A DNA stretch of 64,000 nt from Periweissella fabaria (GCF_918814575.1 NZ_CAKKNS010000004.1:1-64000); one strand, 5' to 3'; counted from the stretch's first letter, positions 10,508 through 20,822 are shown. The notes: generated by a model not told the origin, from the letters alone. Made by a program: numbers and translations.

Positions 10508-11449
10508 TTAGTGGAAGTAGCGATCCAAGAAACTTTGGACTTTACTTGCGTACATCACCGGATTTTTTTCAAATGACATCGCATGGCCAACTCCTGGTAA
10601 GACCCATAATTCTTTAGGCCCTTGCGTTGCTGCATAGTTTTTGTAAACCATTTCTGTTGGCACAAACTTATCTGCTCCACCATGAATAAACATCATTGGG
10701 AGGTGATTTTTGTGTAATTGCTTAATCGAACTGGCTTCACCATATGAGTAACCCGCCCGGACTTTTGAAATGCCAGACACAATATCAACCAATGGGAACC
10801 GTGGAACTAATGGTAAATGATACATTGATTGCGCTTGGAAATTAATTTCGTTTTTAACAGTATCATAACCGCAATCTTCAATGAAAACTTTCACGTTATT
10901 AGGCAATTTTTCACCCGCCGTCATCATAGTGGTTGCCCCACCCATTGATACTCCAAACATCGCAATTTGAACTTGGGGATTTTTTTGGACAATTTGATTG
11001 ATCCAACGAACATAGTCTTTGCGGTCAGTCCAACCAAAGCCAATCAAGTTACCTTGTGATTGACCGGCTGCTCGATCATCTGGAATCAAAACATTATAGC
11101 CAAGATTTAAAAACATCTGACCGTACATCGCCATTTTATTTTTATTACCCGCAAACCCATGAGCAATCACAACCGTCTTGTTAGTTGGTTTTGGATTAGC
11201 GACATACCATGCCTCTAATTTTAAACCGTCGGGAGTTGTCTGATACCAAATTTCCTTATGTTGCTTATTAAAAGTGGCGTCATAAATGTAAGTTGGATTA
11301 TTTTTCTTAACTGATGCATTATTAATGAATGCTTTAGGTGCACGAACTTCAGCCACATGGAAAAAATACATACCACTTCCAACTAGCACAATTGCGATAA
11401 CGGCAACAATTCCAGCAATCCACATCATGATTTTTTTTGATTTACTCAT
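10508..11449 (-). CDS. Membrane-anchored alpha/beta hydrolase
   Basis: A 313-residue serine hydrolase with an uncleaved-looking N-terminal membrane anchor (about 8-30) that would place the catalytic domain outside the membrane. The oxyanion region is VIAHGFAGNKNKM (94-106), the nucleophile Ser168 is in GVSMGG, the acid is Asp260 in HGGADKF, and the base is His289 in GVGHAMS. It resembles YqkD/FrsA-like peptidase-esterases of Firmicutes. The substrate is unknown. It is a single gene ending at a strong terminator shared with the opposing gene. Confidence 0.85.
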   Translation of the reverse strand: MSKSKKIMMWIAGIVAVIAIVLVGSGMYFFHVAEVRAPKAFINNASVKKNNPTYIYDATFNKQHKEIWYQTTPDGLKLEAWYVANPKPTNKTVVIAHGFAGNKNKMAMYGQMFLNLGYNVLIPDDRAAGQSQGNLIGFGWTDRKDYVRWINQIVQKNPQVQIAMFGVSMGGATTMMTAGEKLPNNVKVFIEDCGYDTVKNEINFQAQSMYHLPLVPRFPLVDIVSGISKVRAGYSYGEASSIKQLHKNHLPMMFIHGGADKFVPTEMVYKNYAATQGPKELWVLPGVGHAMSFEKNPVMYASKVQSFLDRYFH

Positions 11450-11619
11450 TATATTTTGAACTTCCTTTAATTTCTAATCACTCGGTCAAATAGTATACTA
11501 TGTTAACAATATTCAAAATATTATACATTAATCTCCGCATGGATTCCAGTTGTAATAAAAGGTTATTTATTTTCATTAAAATGTTATAATAATTCTAATT
11601 AATCAATGGAGGACTACAC

Positions 11620-13425
11620 ATGACTTACTCTCAAAACTGGGATTTAGATAGTATTTTCCCGGGGGGTGTTAATTCACCTGAACTTGCCCAAAAATTAGAA
11701 TTACTCAAAGAACAAATTAAAACATTCGCAAGTGCCGTTACTAATTATGTGGTAACTGCCGATGATGCTAGCTTCACTAACTTTGTTGCGCTAACTAATC
11801 AAGCGCAAATAATCGAAGCCGGCCTCCTCCAAGTTGGGGTTTTTATCACTGCCTTAATGTCTGATGACTTTACTAATAGCAGCCTTAGTGCTAAAGCTAG
11901 TGAAATTGATGCCCTAGAAGCTAGTTATGCTAAGCCTCGCTCACAATTCAAAAAGTTACTAGCAACCATTGATGATCCTACATGGTCAAATATCCTTGAT
12001 GTACCAACATTAAAAGCAATTGATTTTGCCTTAAATGAAATGCGCCAAGAAGCCAACGAATTATTAGATGATGCCACGGAAGAACTACTTACACAATTAG
12101 GCCTTGATGGCATTAATGCGTGGAGCAGTCACTACGATACCATTGCTGCTGGCTTAACAATGCCGTTTACTGATGAACATGGTGCTACAACCACTATCTC
12201 AGCTGGACAAGCGCTCAATCACCTTGAAGGCTATCCCGATGCCCAAGTACGTGAAAAATTATTAGCTGGTTATGAAAAGATGTGGGGCCAAGCCGATGGT
12301 CTCGTGGCGGATACGTTAAATCACTTAGCGGGATTCCGTTTAACCGATTACAAAGCCCATGGTGTCACTGACTTTTTGAAAAAGCCATTAGAATTAAACC
12401 GTATGAGCCAAGCAACCTTAGATACGATGTGGCAAGTGGTTAGTGATAATAAAGCAATGCTCACCAAATACTTTGCCCGTAAGGCTCAATTAATGGGTAA
12501 ACAAGCGCTGGGCTTCCAAGATATTTATGCGCCGGTCCACGTTGGTGAATTTAAGAACCAAGAACTTTCATACGATGATGCTGCAGAATTTATTATGGCT
12601 AATTTTGCTCAATTTTCACCAAAAATGGCCGCCCTTGCGAAGACAGCTTTTGAAAAACGGTGGATTGAATCAGAAAACCGGCCTGGTAAACAACCGGGTG
12701 GCTATATGGAAAGTGTCCCTGAATTAGGTGAATCACGCATTTTCTTAACTTTTACAGGCTCACAAAATGATGCAGCTACCATTGCTCACGAGCTTGGTCA
12801 TGCGTTCCACAGTTCTGTTTTGACTGATTTGCCATTCTGGCGTGGTAACTATGCCATGAACGTTGCTGAAACTGCCTCAACATTTGCCGAATTAGTCGTC
12901 AATGACGCTAAAGTAAAAGCGGCCACCAACGATGCTGAAAAAGTTACGTTACTAGATGCTAAATTAAATAATCCGGTAGCAATGTTCATGAACATCCATG
13001 CTCGCTACTTATTTGAAACTAAATTCTATAAATTACGCCAAGAAAAAGTACTAACACCTGATGAATTAAGTACTTTAATGGATGAAGCCCAACACGAAGC
13101 ATTTGCTAATAGTCTTGATACTTACCATCCCCACTTCTGGGCAAGTAAACTGCACTTCTACATTGACAGCGTACCATTCTACAACTTCCCATACACGTTT
13201 GGTTACCTCTTTAGCTTAGGTATCTATGCTAAAGCGCAAACCACTGAAAACTTCGAAGAACAATACATTGCCTTATTACGTGACACTGCCAATATGTCAA
13301 CCGAAGAATTAGCGCAAAAGCACCTCGGCGTTGATTTAACGCAACCCGCCTTCTGGCAAGCTGGGGCCGATTTAGTTGCTAAAGATATTAACGAATTCTT
13401 AGCGCTTACCGAACAATTTATTTAA
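11620..13425 (+). CDS. pepF: Oligoendopeptidase F (M3B family)
   Basis: A 601-residue cytosolic zinc endopeptidase of the normal PepF length. The zinc site HELGH is at 390-394 (IAHELGHAFHS), and the third-ligand region NVAETASTFAEL follows. The enzyme cuts medium-sized peptides, which here would arrive through the Opp system encoded 5-13 kb further on. ATG is preceded by GGAGG. A TATAAT at 11585-11590 is a likely -10. It is followed after 16 bp by an XRE regulator and then a methyltransferase gene on the same strand with no terminator between. Confidence 0.93.
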   Translation: MTYSQNWDLDSIFPGGVNSPELAQKLELLKEQIKTFASAVTNYVVTADDASFTNFVALTNQAQIIEAGLLQVGVFITALMSDDFTNSSLSAKASEIDALEASYAKPRSQFKKLLATIDDPTWSNILDVPTLKAIDFALNEMRQEANELLDDATEELLTQLGLDGINAWSSHYDTIAAGLTMPFTDEHGATTTISAGQALNHLEGYPDAQVREKLLAGYEKMWGQADGLVADTLNHLAGFRLTDYKAHGVTDFLKKPLELNRMSQATLDTMWQVVSDNKAMLTKYFARKAQLMGKQALGFQDIYAPVHVGEFKNQELSYDDAAEFIMANFAQFSPKMAALAKTAFEKRWIESENRPGKQPGGYMESVPELGESRIFLTFTGSQNDAATIAHELGHAFHSSVLTDLPFWRGNYAMNVAETASTFAELVVNDAKVKAATNDAEKVTLLDAKLNNPVAMFMNIHARYLFETKFYKLRQEKVLTPDELSTLMDEAQHEAFANSLDTYHPHFWASKLHFYIDSVPFYNFPYTFGYLFSLGIYAKAQTTENFEEQYIALLRDTANMSTEELAQKHLGVDLTQPAFWQAGADLVAKDINEFLALTEQFI

Positions 13426-13441
13426 TTAGGAGGTTGATTCG

Positions 13442-13849
13442 ATGTTCCCTGAACGCTTACGCGCACTTCGCCGGGGCCGTCATATCACACTCGAAGCACT
13501 CGCTGAAGCACTTAACGAACACCTAAGTCCCCAAGAAAAACCTAATACAGCTTCACAAATTGGGAACTGGGAACGTGGTGTGCGCACACCTTCATATATT
13601 GAAGTCAAAAAAATTGCCACCTATTTCAATGTCTCTTTGGACTATTTAGTTGGTCATTCACAGCACACAGAAATTGATTTAGCGATGTTGTTTTTATCTG
13701 AGAGTTTGTTATCCTTTAATAAAGAACCCCTTGATAACCAAGATCGATACGAGATTTTCCAACTCATCGATGGTTATCTTCACGGTAAATCAAGTCGGCA
13801 TAATAATGTTCCGATAGACCATCAAGAAGCCCTTGATTTAGACTTTTAA
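13442..13849 (+). CDS. XRE-family transcriptional regulator
   Basis: A 135-residue protein with an N-terminal helix-turn-helix of the Cro/CI type (about 3-65: FPERLRALRRGRHITLEAL, then IGNWERGVRTPSYIEVKKIA and FNVSLDYLVGHS). The C-terminal half (70-135) is a short unassigned alpha-helical region. AGGAGG precedes the start. It is probably co-transcribed with pepF and the methyltransferase gene. Targets are unknown. Confidence 0.85.
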   Translation: MFPERLRALRRGRHITLEALAEALNEHLSPQEKPNTASQIGNWERGVRTPSYIEVKKIATYFNVSLDYLVGHSQHTEIDLAMLFLSESLLSFNKEPLDNQDRYEIFQLIDGYLHGKSSRHNNVPIDHQEALDLDF

Positions 13850-13868
13850 TAAATTTTAGGATATTAAT

Positions 13869-14711
13869 ATGCAGGCCAAAAAGCTAAAAAAATTAAAAAA
13901 AAACCTCAAACAAAATAATGCGACACCGGTCAGTTATATCGATCGCATTTTGAGTTATCAAAAGTTATATGACGCGATTTTACCAATTAAATTATTACTT
14001 AATCACGTCTTGAATGCTGACCATCGTTTACAAAATGGCCTTGAACCACAACCATTACCACCCCTCTTGCTACCAGATAATATTCAAGATATTATCTACG
14101 AGTATGTTAATACTCAATATGCTGCTAAAGATCCACGTGGTGATGCACTATGGAATCAACTAACCACTCCATTAGCTAGCTTAGACCATGACTTACGTGA
14201 TTTTCGTGATCATTTATCAGAGCAATATGGCATGTGGGCCTATACGAACGCCGTTTTCTTGCAAGACTTAAGTAATTATTTAGCTGGCGCATCAGTTTTA
14301 GAAATTATGGCTGGTAATGGTTATATTTCCGCTGGCTTACGTGCCCGCAAATTGACTAAAGCTGTCTACACGACCGATGACACGAGTTGGCTTAGTGAAA
14401 ATGCAACTGGGCATCATACCGTAACTACCGTTGAGTCATTGGATGCCCTTGCGGCTATTGAAAAATACGGTCAAGAAGTTGATTATGTAATTATGTCTTG
14501 GTCACCAGATGGCGTAGATATCGATTGGCAAATCCTTCAAAAATTACGTGCGGAATACCCAACCATTAAGTTTTTAGTAATTGGTGAAAAAGATGGGGCG
14601 ACTGATTCTGCGATTTTTTGGCAAAATGCTAAATTAACGCTTGTCCCTGAATTAAATACTCATTATCATCCTTTTGATTTAATTAATGAACAAGTTTATT
14701 TAGTTAAATAA
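13869..14711 (+). CDS. Putative SAM-dependent methyltransferase
   Basis: A 280-residue protein. Its N-terminus is very basic (about 1-17, lysine-rich), followed by a helical region. A Rossmann methyltransferase core starts with the motif-I-like VLEIMAGNGYISAGL (about 143-157) and continues with DYVIMSWSPDG (motif IV position) and FLVIGEKDG. The class is recognisable but not the substrate. It lies 19 bp after the XRE gene and ends at a terminator, so it closes the pepF group. Conserved lactic-acid-bacterial proteins of this kind are usually annotated only as methyltransferases. Confidence 0.65.
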   Translation: MQAKKLKKLKKNLKQNNATPVSYIDRILSYQKLYDAILPIKLLLNHVLNADHRLQNGLEPQPLPPLLLPDNIQDIIYEYVNTQYAAKDPRGDALWNQLTTPLASLDHDLRDFRDHLSEQYGMWAYTNAVFLQDLSNYLAGASVLEIMAGNGYISAGLRARKLTKAVYTTDDTSWLSENATGHHTVTTVESLDALAAIEKYGQEVDYVIMSWSPDGVDIDWQILQKLRAEYPTIKFLVIGEKDGATDSAIFWQNAKLTLVPELNTHYHPFDLINEQVYLVK

Positions 14712-14718
14712 TTTCTAC

Positions 14719-14765
14719 AAAAAAGCCTTCGTAATAAGCAGTTGCTTATTACGAAGGCTTTTTAT
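14719..14765. terminator. Bidirectional terminator
   Basis: Long perfect hairpin AAAAAAGCCTTCGTAATAAGCA/TGCTTATTACGAAGGCTTTTT (arms 14719-14765) between the convergent methyltransferase and pepO genes. Confidence 0.92.
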
Positions 14766-14800
14766 TTTTAAATCCATCAATCAGGATTATTTCATTTTTA

Positions 14801-16687
14801 CTACCAAATTTGAACCCGGGCTTCTGGATTTCGCCACATCTTATCTGTTGATGTCACATTAAAGGTTGTAAAGAAATCATCAAAGTTTGTTACTTGCACA
14901 TTGGCCCGTAGGCGAGCTGGTGCGTGAACATCAACTTTTGATAATAATTTCATGTATTCTTTGGAAGCATTCATCCGCCATACGGTTGCCCAGTTAGTAA
15001 AGAAATCAGTCAAACTAACCTCAGCTTCACCCTTGGCCGCTTCAAGGGCAACACTCATTCCCCCAACATCGGCGACATTCTCAGAAACAACTAATTTACC
15101 ATTAACAGTTGATCCATCACTATCCAAACCGTCAAATTCTTCAATCATCGCTGCGGTCCGCTTTTCAAAAGCGGCAAAATCCGCATCCGTCCACCATGAA
15201 TTCAAGTTACCCTTTTCATCAAAACGAGCACCATTAGTATCAAAAGCATGTGATATTTCATGGGCAATTACGGCGCCAATACCGCCATAATTTGCTGACT
15301 TACTTTGATCCAAACTATAAAACGGTGCTTGGAGAATTGCTGCTGGAAAGACAATAATATTATGGAACGGATGGTAGTAAGCATTAACCATATCAGCGGG
15401 CATTTCCCATTCAGACTTATCTGGTGCTAACTTAAATTGTGAAAAGTTGTGACTAACTTGAATTGCTCGGAAACGTAAAGCATTGGCCAATAATCCGGCT
15501 GCTTCATCAACGACAAATAATGTATATCGAGCGGGAATTGTATCTGGGTAGCCAACATTTAACCCAATTGTTGAGAGCTTTAAAATTGCTTTTTTCTTCG
15601 TATCAGTACTTAACCAAATATTATTTTCAAGGCGTTCTTGATACACCCCAATCATTTTTTTGACCATATCAAGTACATCGGCTTTAGCTGTTTCACCAAA
15701 ATACTTCCGACCATAATAATCACCTACAACGGGACTAAAGGCCCCATGAGCTAAGCTAAAGGCAGCTTTTTCTGATGAACGGGCTTCTGCAGTTCCACTC
15801 AATGCACGTCCAAAAGCACCACTAGCAATGCGAATTTCATCGCTAAGGTAACTTGCTAAATCTGCAACAACCGCTAAAATCAATTTAGCTTTAATACCAG
15901 CAAAATTGTCTTCATTAACAATCTGGTCATAGTTTTGCCAGAAACGAACATCCGTTACATTAATCAGCGTTGGTTTAGCATCGATTAATGCGGGAATAAT
16001 CGCCGCTAAATCAATATGACTGGCTTGTTTAGTAAATTCGATAAAGTCTTGTGGATTGTAAAGTTTCCAATAATCACTTTTAGCTTCATTTGAAAGCACA
16101 TATTGGGCAACGATTTTATCAAATTCGATGGCTTGTTGCACAATGTGATGTGCTTCTTCAGTTGCATAGCCATACATTTCTAGTAATGGAACATAACTAG
16201 CTTCAAATAAGCCAAAAAGCTCAGCTGCATCGCCACCTTCTTCATAATAAGTCGTATCGGGCAATAACGTTCCCATGGCATCGGCATGCAAAATATTCCG
16301 AGATGTGTCGTGCATATCCTGATCAACATACACTGGAAGGATACCGGTTGGCAGACCGGCCAATTTTAAATCAACTAATTGCGCTTGCAAATCAGCTAGT
16401 GAGTTTAACTTTTCATATTTTTGCAGAATTGGTTGAGCTGGTTGCGCACCTTTAGCATTCCGGGTTGCCCAATCACTCGTTAACCGATAATACTTAACAA
16501 ATTCACCCAACATCCCTGTGGCTGAATTATCTTGTAACATCGTAGTAAAATCTGCCAATTCTTGTTGCTCAATTTTAATATCAATTTCGTCAAAGGCCCC
16601 AATCCGTGGACGGTCCGCTGGGATTTCGGTATTAGCTAACCAATCCGCGTTGACGTGTTCATATAAATCGTCTTGAATCTTAACCAT
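14801..16687 (-). CDS. pepO: Endopeptidase O (M13, neprilysin-like)
   Basis: A 628-residue zinc endopeptidase without a signal peptide, hence cytosolic. The zinc site HEISH is at 476-480 (VIAHEISHAFDTNG), the third ligand is in SENVADVGG, and the substrate-binding NAYY and the C-terminal ARVQIW are typical of bacterial PepO. It degrades peptides of roughly 5-35 residues imported by Opp. It lies directly downstream of the opp genes, as in Lactococcus lactis, but a terminator-like hairpin at 16745-16782 separates it from the last oppA. GAGGG precedes the start. Confidence 0.93.
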   Translation of the reverse strand: MVKIQDDLYEHVNADWLANTEIPADRPRIGAFDEIDIKIEQQELADFTTMLQDNSATGMLGEFVKYYRLTSDWATRNAKGAQPAQPILQKYEKLNSLADLQAQLVDLKLAGLPTGILPVYVDQDMHDTSRNILHADAMGTLLPDTTYYEEGGDAAELFGLFEASYVPLLEMYGYATEEAHHIVQQAIEFDKIVAQYVLSNEAKSDYWKLYNPQDFIEFTKQASHIDLAAIIPALIDAKPTLINVTDVRFWQNYDQIVNEDNFAGIKAKLILAVVADLASYLSDEIRIASGAFGRALSGTAEARSSEKAAFSLAHGAFSPVVGDYYGRKYFGETAKADVLDMVKKMIGVYQERLENNIWLSTDTKKKAILKLSTIGLNVGYPDTIPARYTLFVVDEAAGLLANALRFRAIQVSHNFSQFKLAPDKSEWEMPADMVNAYYHPFHNIIVFPAAILQAPFYSLDQSKSANYGGIGAVIAHEISHAFDTNGARFDEKGNLNSWWTDADFAAFEKRTAAMIEEFDGLDSDGSTVNGKLVVSENVADVGGMSVALEAAKGEAEVSLTDFFTNWATVWRMNASKEYMKLLSKVDVHAPARLRANVQVTNFDDFFTTFNVTSTDKMWRNPEARVQIW

Positions 16688-16744
16688 ATAAATATACCCT
16701 CTTTTCCAAAATCTAATTGTGTCGTTTTAACTTATCCGAAAACT

Positions 16745-16782
16745 AAAACCGGACTATCTAGTAGCAGATAATCCGGTTAGTT
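16745..16782 (-). terminator. Terminator between oppA (second copy) and pepO
   Basis: Hairpin with arms AACCGGATTATCT/AGATAGTCCGGTT followed by TTAGTTTT on the minus strand; the T tract is interrupted, so read-through into pepO is possible. Confidence 0.7.
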
Positions 16783-16863
16783 TGAACGGACTTTAAAAGA
16801 AACATGAGTATCTTCTAACTACTTATTAATAGTTTGTCACATTCACAAGTATTAAGCTAGTAA

Positions 16864-18663
16864 TTATTTAGGTGTCTTAGCTGTAACACCGACATTGAGC
16901 CAACGGGTATTGTTATCCGCATTTTCATTAGTCCAACCAACAACTCGTTTGTTAACTGGGTACCAGTCAAGGGTGTAGGTAAGTGGAATAACAAAAGCTT
17001 GTTTTTGCATGTATGTTTGCATTTCATAAAAGGCTTTTTGGCGAACTTCTGGATTAATTGCTGCTTCAGAATCAATTTTTTCCAAAATGTTGGTAAATTC
17101 AGGACTTGTAAAGTGCCCAAAGTTACTTTGAGTCCCTGCCCCAAATAATGAGATTAATGATGGATCTGTCGTATCAGCCCAGCCACCAATTGTAAGATCC
17201 CAATCGTTGCTAGTTCCGCTTTGCATTGCTTGGGCCCACGTATTAAAGTCCGTCAAGCGATCGTGGTAGAGAACCACATCAACCCCAATTTGCTTCCATT
17301 GTTGAATATAGTTTTGGGCGACTGCCTGGGCGTTTGAGTTACCTGAACGAGCCATAAATACTAACTTAAATGGCTTGCCATTGGTGTTCAAGCGATATTG
17401 ATGTTTAGCATCCCACTTAAAGCCTGCCTTATCAAGTAAGTTATTAGCTTTCTTAATGTCTAATGGGAAGCCCTTAACTGATGAATCATGCGCATCTTTA
17501 AATGGAGGCACAATTACCGTATTGGCACGCGTTGCTAAACCATAATTAAATTTCTGGTTAACTTGGTCCACATTCATAGCATAGCCCATTGCTTGACGAA
17601 GGGCTACATTTTGAAGGGGTGTCTTTCGGTCTTGAACATTAACGGACTTACTAGCATCATAGTGTCCTAAGTTATAAGACAAGTAATAGAATGAAAGTGA
17701 CTGATCACCTGTTTGAACATAGTCTTTAATGTTTTTAACGGTTGGGTAGGCAGTTGCTGGCATTTGATAAGCGATATCATATTTTTTATCTTTCAATGCA
17801 GCGGCAATTGTTGATGTTGATACTACTGAAGTCACAATCTTTTTAAGTTTTGGCTTTTGACCATACCAGTATGGGTTAGGAACATATGATACTGATTGGC
17901 CTGCGACCACGCTTGAAATCTTGTATGGGCCATATGAAAGTGGCGCTTGGCGAATTTGTTTTGAACCTGCTAAGTCACCTGGCTTAATATCTTTCAAGTA
18001 ATGATAAGGTTCGGCTGATTCAAGATAGTACCCTGAACCTGAGTTCCACATTCCTGGTGTCATATGATTAAATTGAATTTTAATTGAATTTCCATCCTCA
18101 CCATCAGGATATGTAATTCCCGAAATCGTTTGCGCTTTTCCTTCATGGAAAGCTTGTAAGCCAACAATATTAGCTAATGAATCGGTATACAATTGTGATT
18201 GGTAAGCATTGTTAGCAATAATTTCATATGGGAATTCCAAATCTTTGGCAGTAACTGGCTTACCATCTGACCACTTGAGTCCCTTATGTAATGTAATTGT
18301 CGCTGTTTTATCCGCTTTATTAAGTTTAATATTTGCCTGTCCACCATCAATAATCTTAAATTGTGAGGTAGTCTTAAACAACGTGCCATAAACACCAGCT
18401 ACTGGTTCCGTTAAAAATTGATCAACTAAATCTTGTTGTAGCACTGGTGCAAAAATCCCTTGAAATGGCGTGTCTTGAACCATTGCAATATTTAACGTTC
18501 CATCTTTAACGGGTGCTTCTTTATTGTCATATGCTAACTTCAAATTACCAACAGAGGCTGTTGGTGTACTAGAAGCACCTTTATTTCCACAGCCTGCTAA
18601 TACTAACGAAAATAATGCTGTTGTGGCTGCCAAGCCAGTAAAATACTTTGTTGCTTTTTTCAT
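16864..18663 (-). CDS. oppA: Oligopeptide-binding lipoprotein OppA, copy 2
   Basis: A 599-residue extracellular peptide-binding lipoprotein (SBP family 5). The signal peptide MKKATKYFTGLAATTAL ends in the lipobox LAGC, giving a lipid-anchored Cys at about 24. The mature protein carries typical segments, SDGKPVTAKDLEF and YLKDIKPGDLAGSKQ. The ATG at 18663 is chosen because GGGGAG lies 6 nt before it; an ATG six bases earlier touches the GGGGAG. It is a clear paralogue of the next gene along its entire length, differing in the ligand region, so different peptide preferences are likely. It has its own promoter and terminator. Confidence 0.92.
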   Translation of the reverse strand: MKKATKYFTGLAATTALFSLVLAGCGNKGASSTPTASVGNLKLAYDNKEAPVKDGTLNIAMVQDTPFQGIFAPVLQQDLVDQFLTEPVAGVYGTLFKTTSQFKIIDGGQANIKLNKADKTATITLHKGLKWSDGKPVTAKDLEFPYEIIANNAYQSQLYTDSLANIVGLQAFHEGKAQTISGITYPDGEDGNSIKIQFNHMTPGMWNSGSGYYLESAEPYHYLKDIKPGDLAGSKQIRQAPLSYGPYKISSVVAGQSVSYVPNPYWYGQKPKLKKIVTSVVSTSTIAAALKDKKYDIAYQMPATAYPTVKNIKDYVQTGDQSLSFYYLSYNLGHYDASKSVNVQDRKTPLQNVALRQAMGYAMNVDQVNQKFNYGLATRANTVIVPPFKDAHDSSVKGFPLDIKKANNLLDKAGFKWDAKHQYRLNTNGKPFKLVFMARSGNSNAQAVAQNYIQQWKQIGVDVVLYHDRLTDFNTWAQAMQSGTSNDWDLTIGGWADTTDPSLISLFGAGTQSNFGHFTSPEFTNILEKIDSEAAINPEVRQKAFYEMQTYMQKQAFVIPLTYTLDWYPVNKRVVGWTNENADNNTRWLNVGVTAKTPK

Positions 18664-18734
18664 AAACATCTCCCCGTACTTTCATCATCTTTACTTAATA
18701 CTTAACCTTCGCTAATGTTTTAGCTATGCCCCAT

Positions 18735-18762
18735 ATATTAGCAACTCTTTCCACAAATGCAA
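18735..18762 (-). promoter_or_regulatory. Promoter of oppA copy 2
   Basis: TTGCAT (complement at 18757-18762), a 16-bp spacer and TAATAT (complement at 18735-18740), about 72 bp upstream of the start codon. Confidence 0.6.
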
Positions 18763-18903
18763 TCTAATTTTAATGGTAATCTCATTTCAAAAGAGTTTTT
18801 TCTCATAAAAATCCTCAAAGAGTCGCAATATCAGCATTTTTATAAAGTTTAAAAAACATAAAGAATCGTTTAATATTTTTTCTATACAAAGATAACTTAA
18901 ATT

Positions 18904-18937
18904 AAAAAACAAGCATTGCAAAAGCAATACTTGTTTT
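18904..18937 (-). terminator. Terminator after oppA copy 1
   Basis: Hairpin AAAACAAGtATTGC/GCAATgCTTGTTTT on the minus strand with one mismatch and a flanking T run, 13 bp after the stop codon. Confidence 0.8.
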
Positions 18938-18949
18938 AAATGCTGTTTA

Positions 18950-20743
18950 TTATTTAGTTGAATCAGCTGAGACACCAATTCCAGCCCAGTAGTTCAAACC
19001 AGTATCATTGGCGTTTGACCATCCAACAACTCGTGAGTTAACTGGAACCCAGTCAAGTGAGAATGATGTTGGAATAACGGCAGCTTGATCTTGCATGTAT
19101 TCTTGGTAAGCATAGAATGCTTTTTGACGAACCTTAGGATCGATTGCGGCTGGCGCGTCAACGGCGTTAAGCAAACTAGTCAACTTAGGTGTTGTAAAGT
19201 GTCCGAAGTTATAAGGAGCACCCTTTGAGTACAAGTCCATTTGTGATGGATCTGATGAAACTGACCATGCACCACTAGTGAAGTCCCAGTCGTTGTTGTT
19301 ACCACCAGTCATGATTTGACCCCAGCTATTAAAGTCAGTCAAACGATCGTGGTAAAGCGCTACATGAACCCCAATTTGTTTCCATTGTTGGATGTAGTTT
19401 TGGGCAACGGCTTCAGCGTTAGCATTACCTGAACGAGCTAAGTAAACTAACTTAAATGGTTTGCCTTCTGGAGTTGTACGGTATTCGTGTTTTGAATCCC
19501 ACTTGTATCCTGCCTTATCAAGAATGCTATCAGCTTTCTTGATATCTAATGGGTAACCCTTAACAGAAGGATCATTTGCTTCCTTGAAGACCGGTACAAT
19601 TGTTGAGTTGGCACGGGTTGCAAGACCATTGTTAAACTTCTTGTTAACTTGGTCAACATTCATTGCGTATCCCATGGCTTGACGAAGTGCTTTGTCTTGT
19701 AATGGTGTCTTACGATCTTGCACATTTTCTGATGCCTTAGTGTCATAGTGTCCTAAGTTAAAGGCAACGTATGAGAATGAAAGTGATTGGTCACCAGTTT
19801 GAACATAGTCTTTCAAGCCTTTAACTGTTGGGAAAGCAGTTGATGGCATTTGGTATGCAACATCATACTTCTTAGACTTCAATGCAGTTGCTGCAGTTGC
19901 AGTTGAAACAACAGTTGAAGTAATGCGCTTAAGTTTAGGTTGTGGACCCTTCCAGAATGGGTTTGGTACATAGGTTACTGATTGTCCAGCGACAACTTTA
20001 GAAACCTTGTATGGTCCAAACGCAAGTGGGGCTTGACGAACTTGCTTAGAAGCCGCTAAGTCGCCAGGCTTAACATCTTTCAAGTAGTGGTATGGTTCAA
20101 TTGATTCAAGGTAGTAACCTGAACCTGATTGCCACATACCTGGTGTCATGTGATCAAATTGAATCTTAATTGAGTTACCATTTTCACCATCTGGGAAAGT
20201 GATTCCAGAAATAGTTTTGGCCTTACCACTGTGGTAATCAGCCAAACCTTTAATGTTTGCTAATGAATCAGTATACCGTTGTGATTGGTACGCTGGGTTA
20301 GCTGTAATTTCGTATGGGAATTCCAAATCTTTAGCAGTTACTGCCTTACCATCTGACCAAGTAAGGCCCTTACGAATTGTGATTGTCGCAGTTTTGCTTG
20401 CTTTGTCCAATTTAAGATTAGCAGCACCACCATCAACAATTTTGAATGAATTAGTTGTGTTAAATAAACCTGTACCAGTTGGTGATTGGAGGTATGAATC
20501 AGTCAAATCATTTGATAATTCAGATGCAAAAATTCCTTGGAACGGTGTATCTTGGACCATAGCAATGTTCAAAGTACCATCTTTAATTGCTTTATCCTTG
20601 TTGTCATAAGCAAGCTTCAAAGAACCTAACGAAGCTGATTCTGTACCATTTTGTGCACTCTTATTACCACATCCGGCAAGCACAACAGAGAACAATGCCG
20701 CTGCTGCTGCAAGACCAGTAATATATTTAGTAGATTTCTTCAT
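18950..20743 (-). CDS. oppA: Oligopeptide-binding lipoprotein OppA, copy 1
   Basis: A 597-residue peptide-binding lipoprotein with signal peptide MKKSTKYITGLAAAAAL and lipobox LAGC. It has the same domain plan as the downstream copy, for example SDGKAVTAKDLEFPYEI and YLKDVKPGDLAASKQ. It follows oppC as in the lactococcal oppDFBCA order. A terminator-like hairpin lies after oppC and a near-consensus promoter lies directly before this gene, which would let the binding protein be made in excess over the membrane components. That is a known feature of ABC importers; its operation here is inferred. Confidence 0.93.
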   Translation of the reverse strand: MKKSTKYITGLAAAAALFSVVLAGCGNKSAQNGTESASLGSLKLAYDNKDKAIKDGTLNIAMVQDTPFQGIFASELSNDLTDSYLQSPTGTGLFNTTNSFKIVDGGAANLKLDKASKTATITIRKGLTWSDGKAVTAKDLEFPYEITANPAYQSQRYTDSLANIKGLADYHSGKAKTISGITFPDGENGNSIKIQFDHMTPGMWQSGSGYYLESIEPYHYLKDVKPGDLAASKQVRQAPLAFGPYKVSKVVAGQSVTYVPNPFWKGPQPKLKRITSTVVSTATAATALKSKKYDVAYQMPSTAFPTVKGLKDYVQTGDQSLSFSYVAFNLGHYDTKASENVQDRKTPLQDKALRQAMGYAMNVDQVNKKFNNGLATRANSTIVPVFKEANDPSVKGYPLDIKKADSILDKAGYKWDSKHEYRTTPEGKPFKLVYLARSGNANAEAVAQNYIQQWKQIGVHVALYHDRLTDFNSWGQIMTGGNNNDWDFTSGAWSVSSDPSQMDLYSKGAPYNFGHFTTPKLTSLLNAVDAPAAIDPKVRQKAFYAYQEYMQDQAAVIPTSFSLDWVPVNSRVVGWSNANDTGLNYWAGIGVSADSTK

Positions 20744-20822
20744 AAACTAAAACCCCATACTTTCATCATAATTACTAAGAGATTTGAAATCATCCATCTA
20801 AATGATTTCTTCTATGTCGAAT

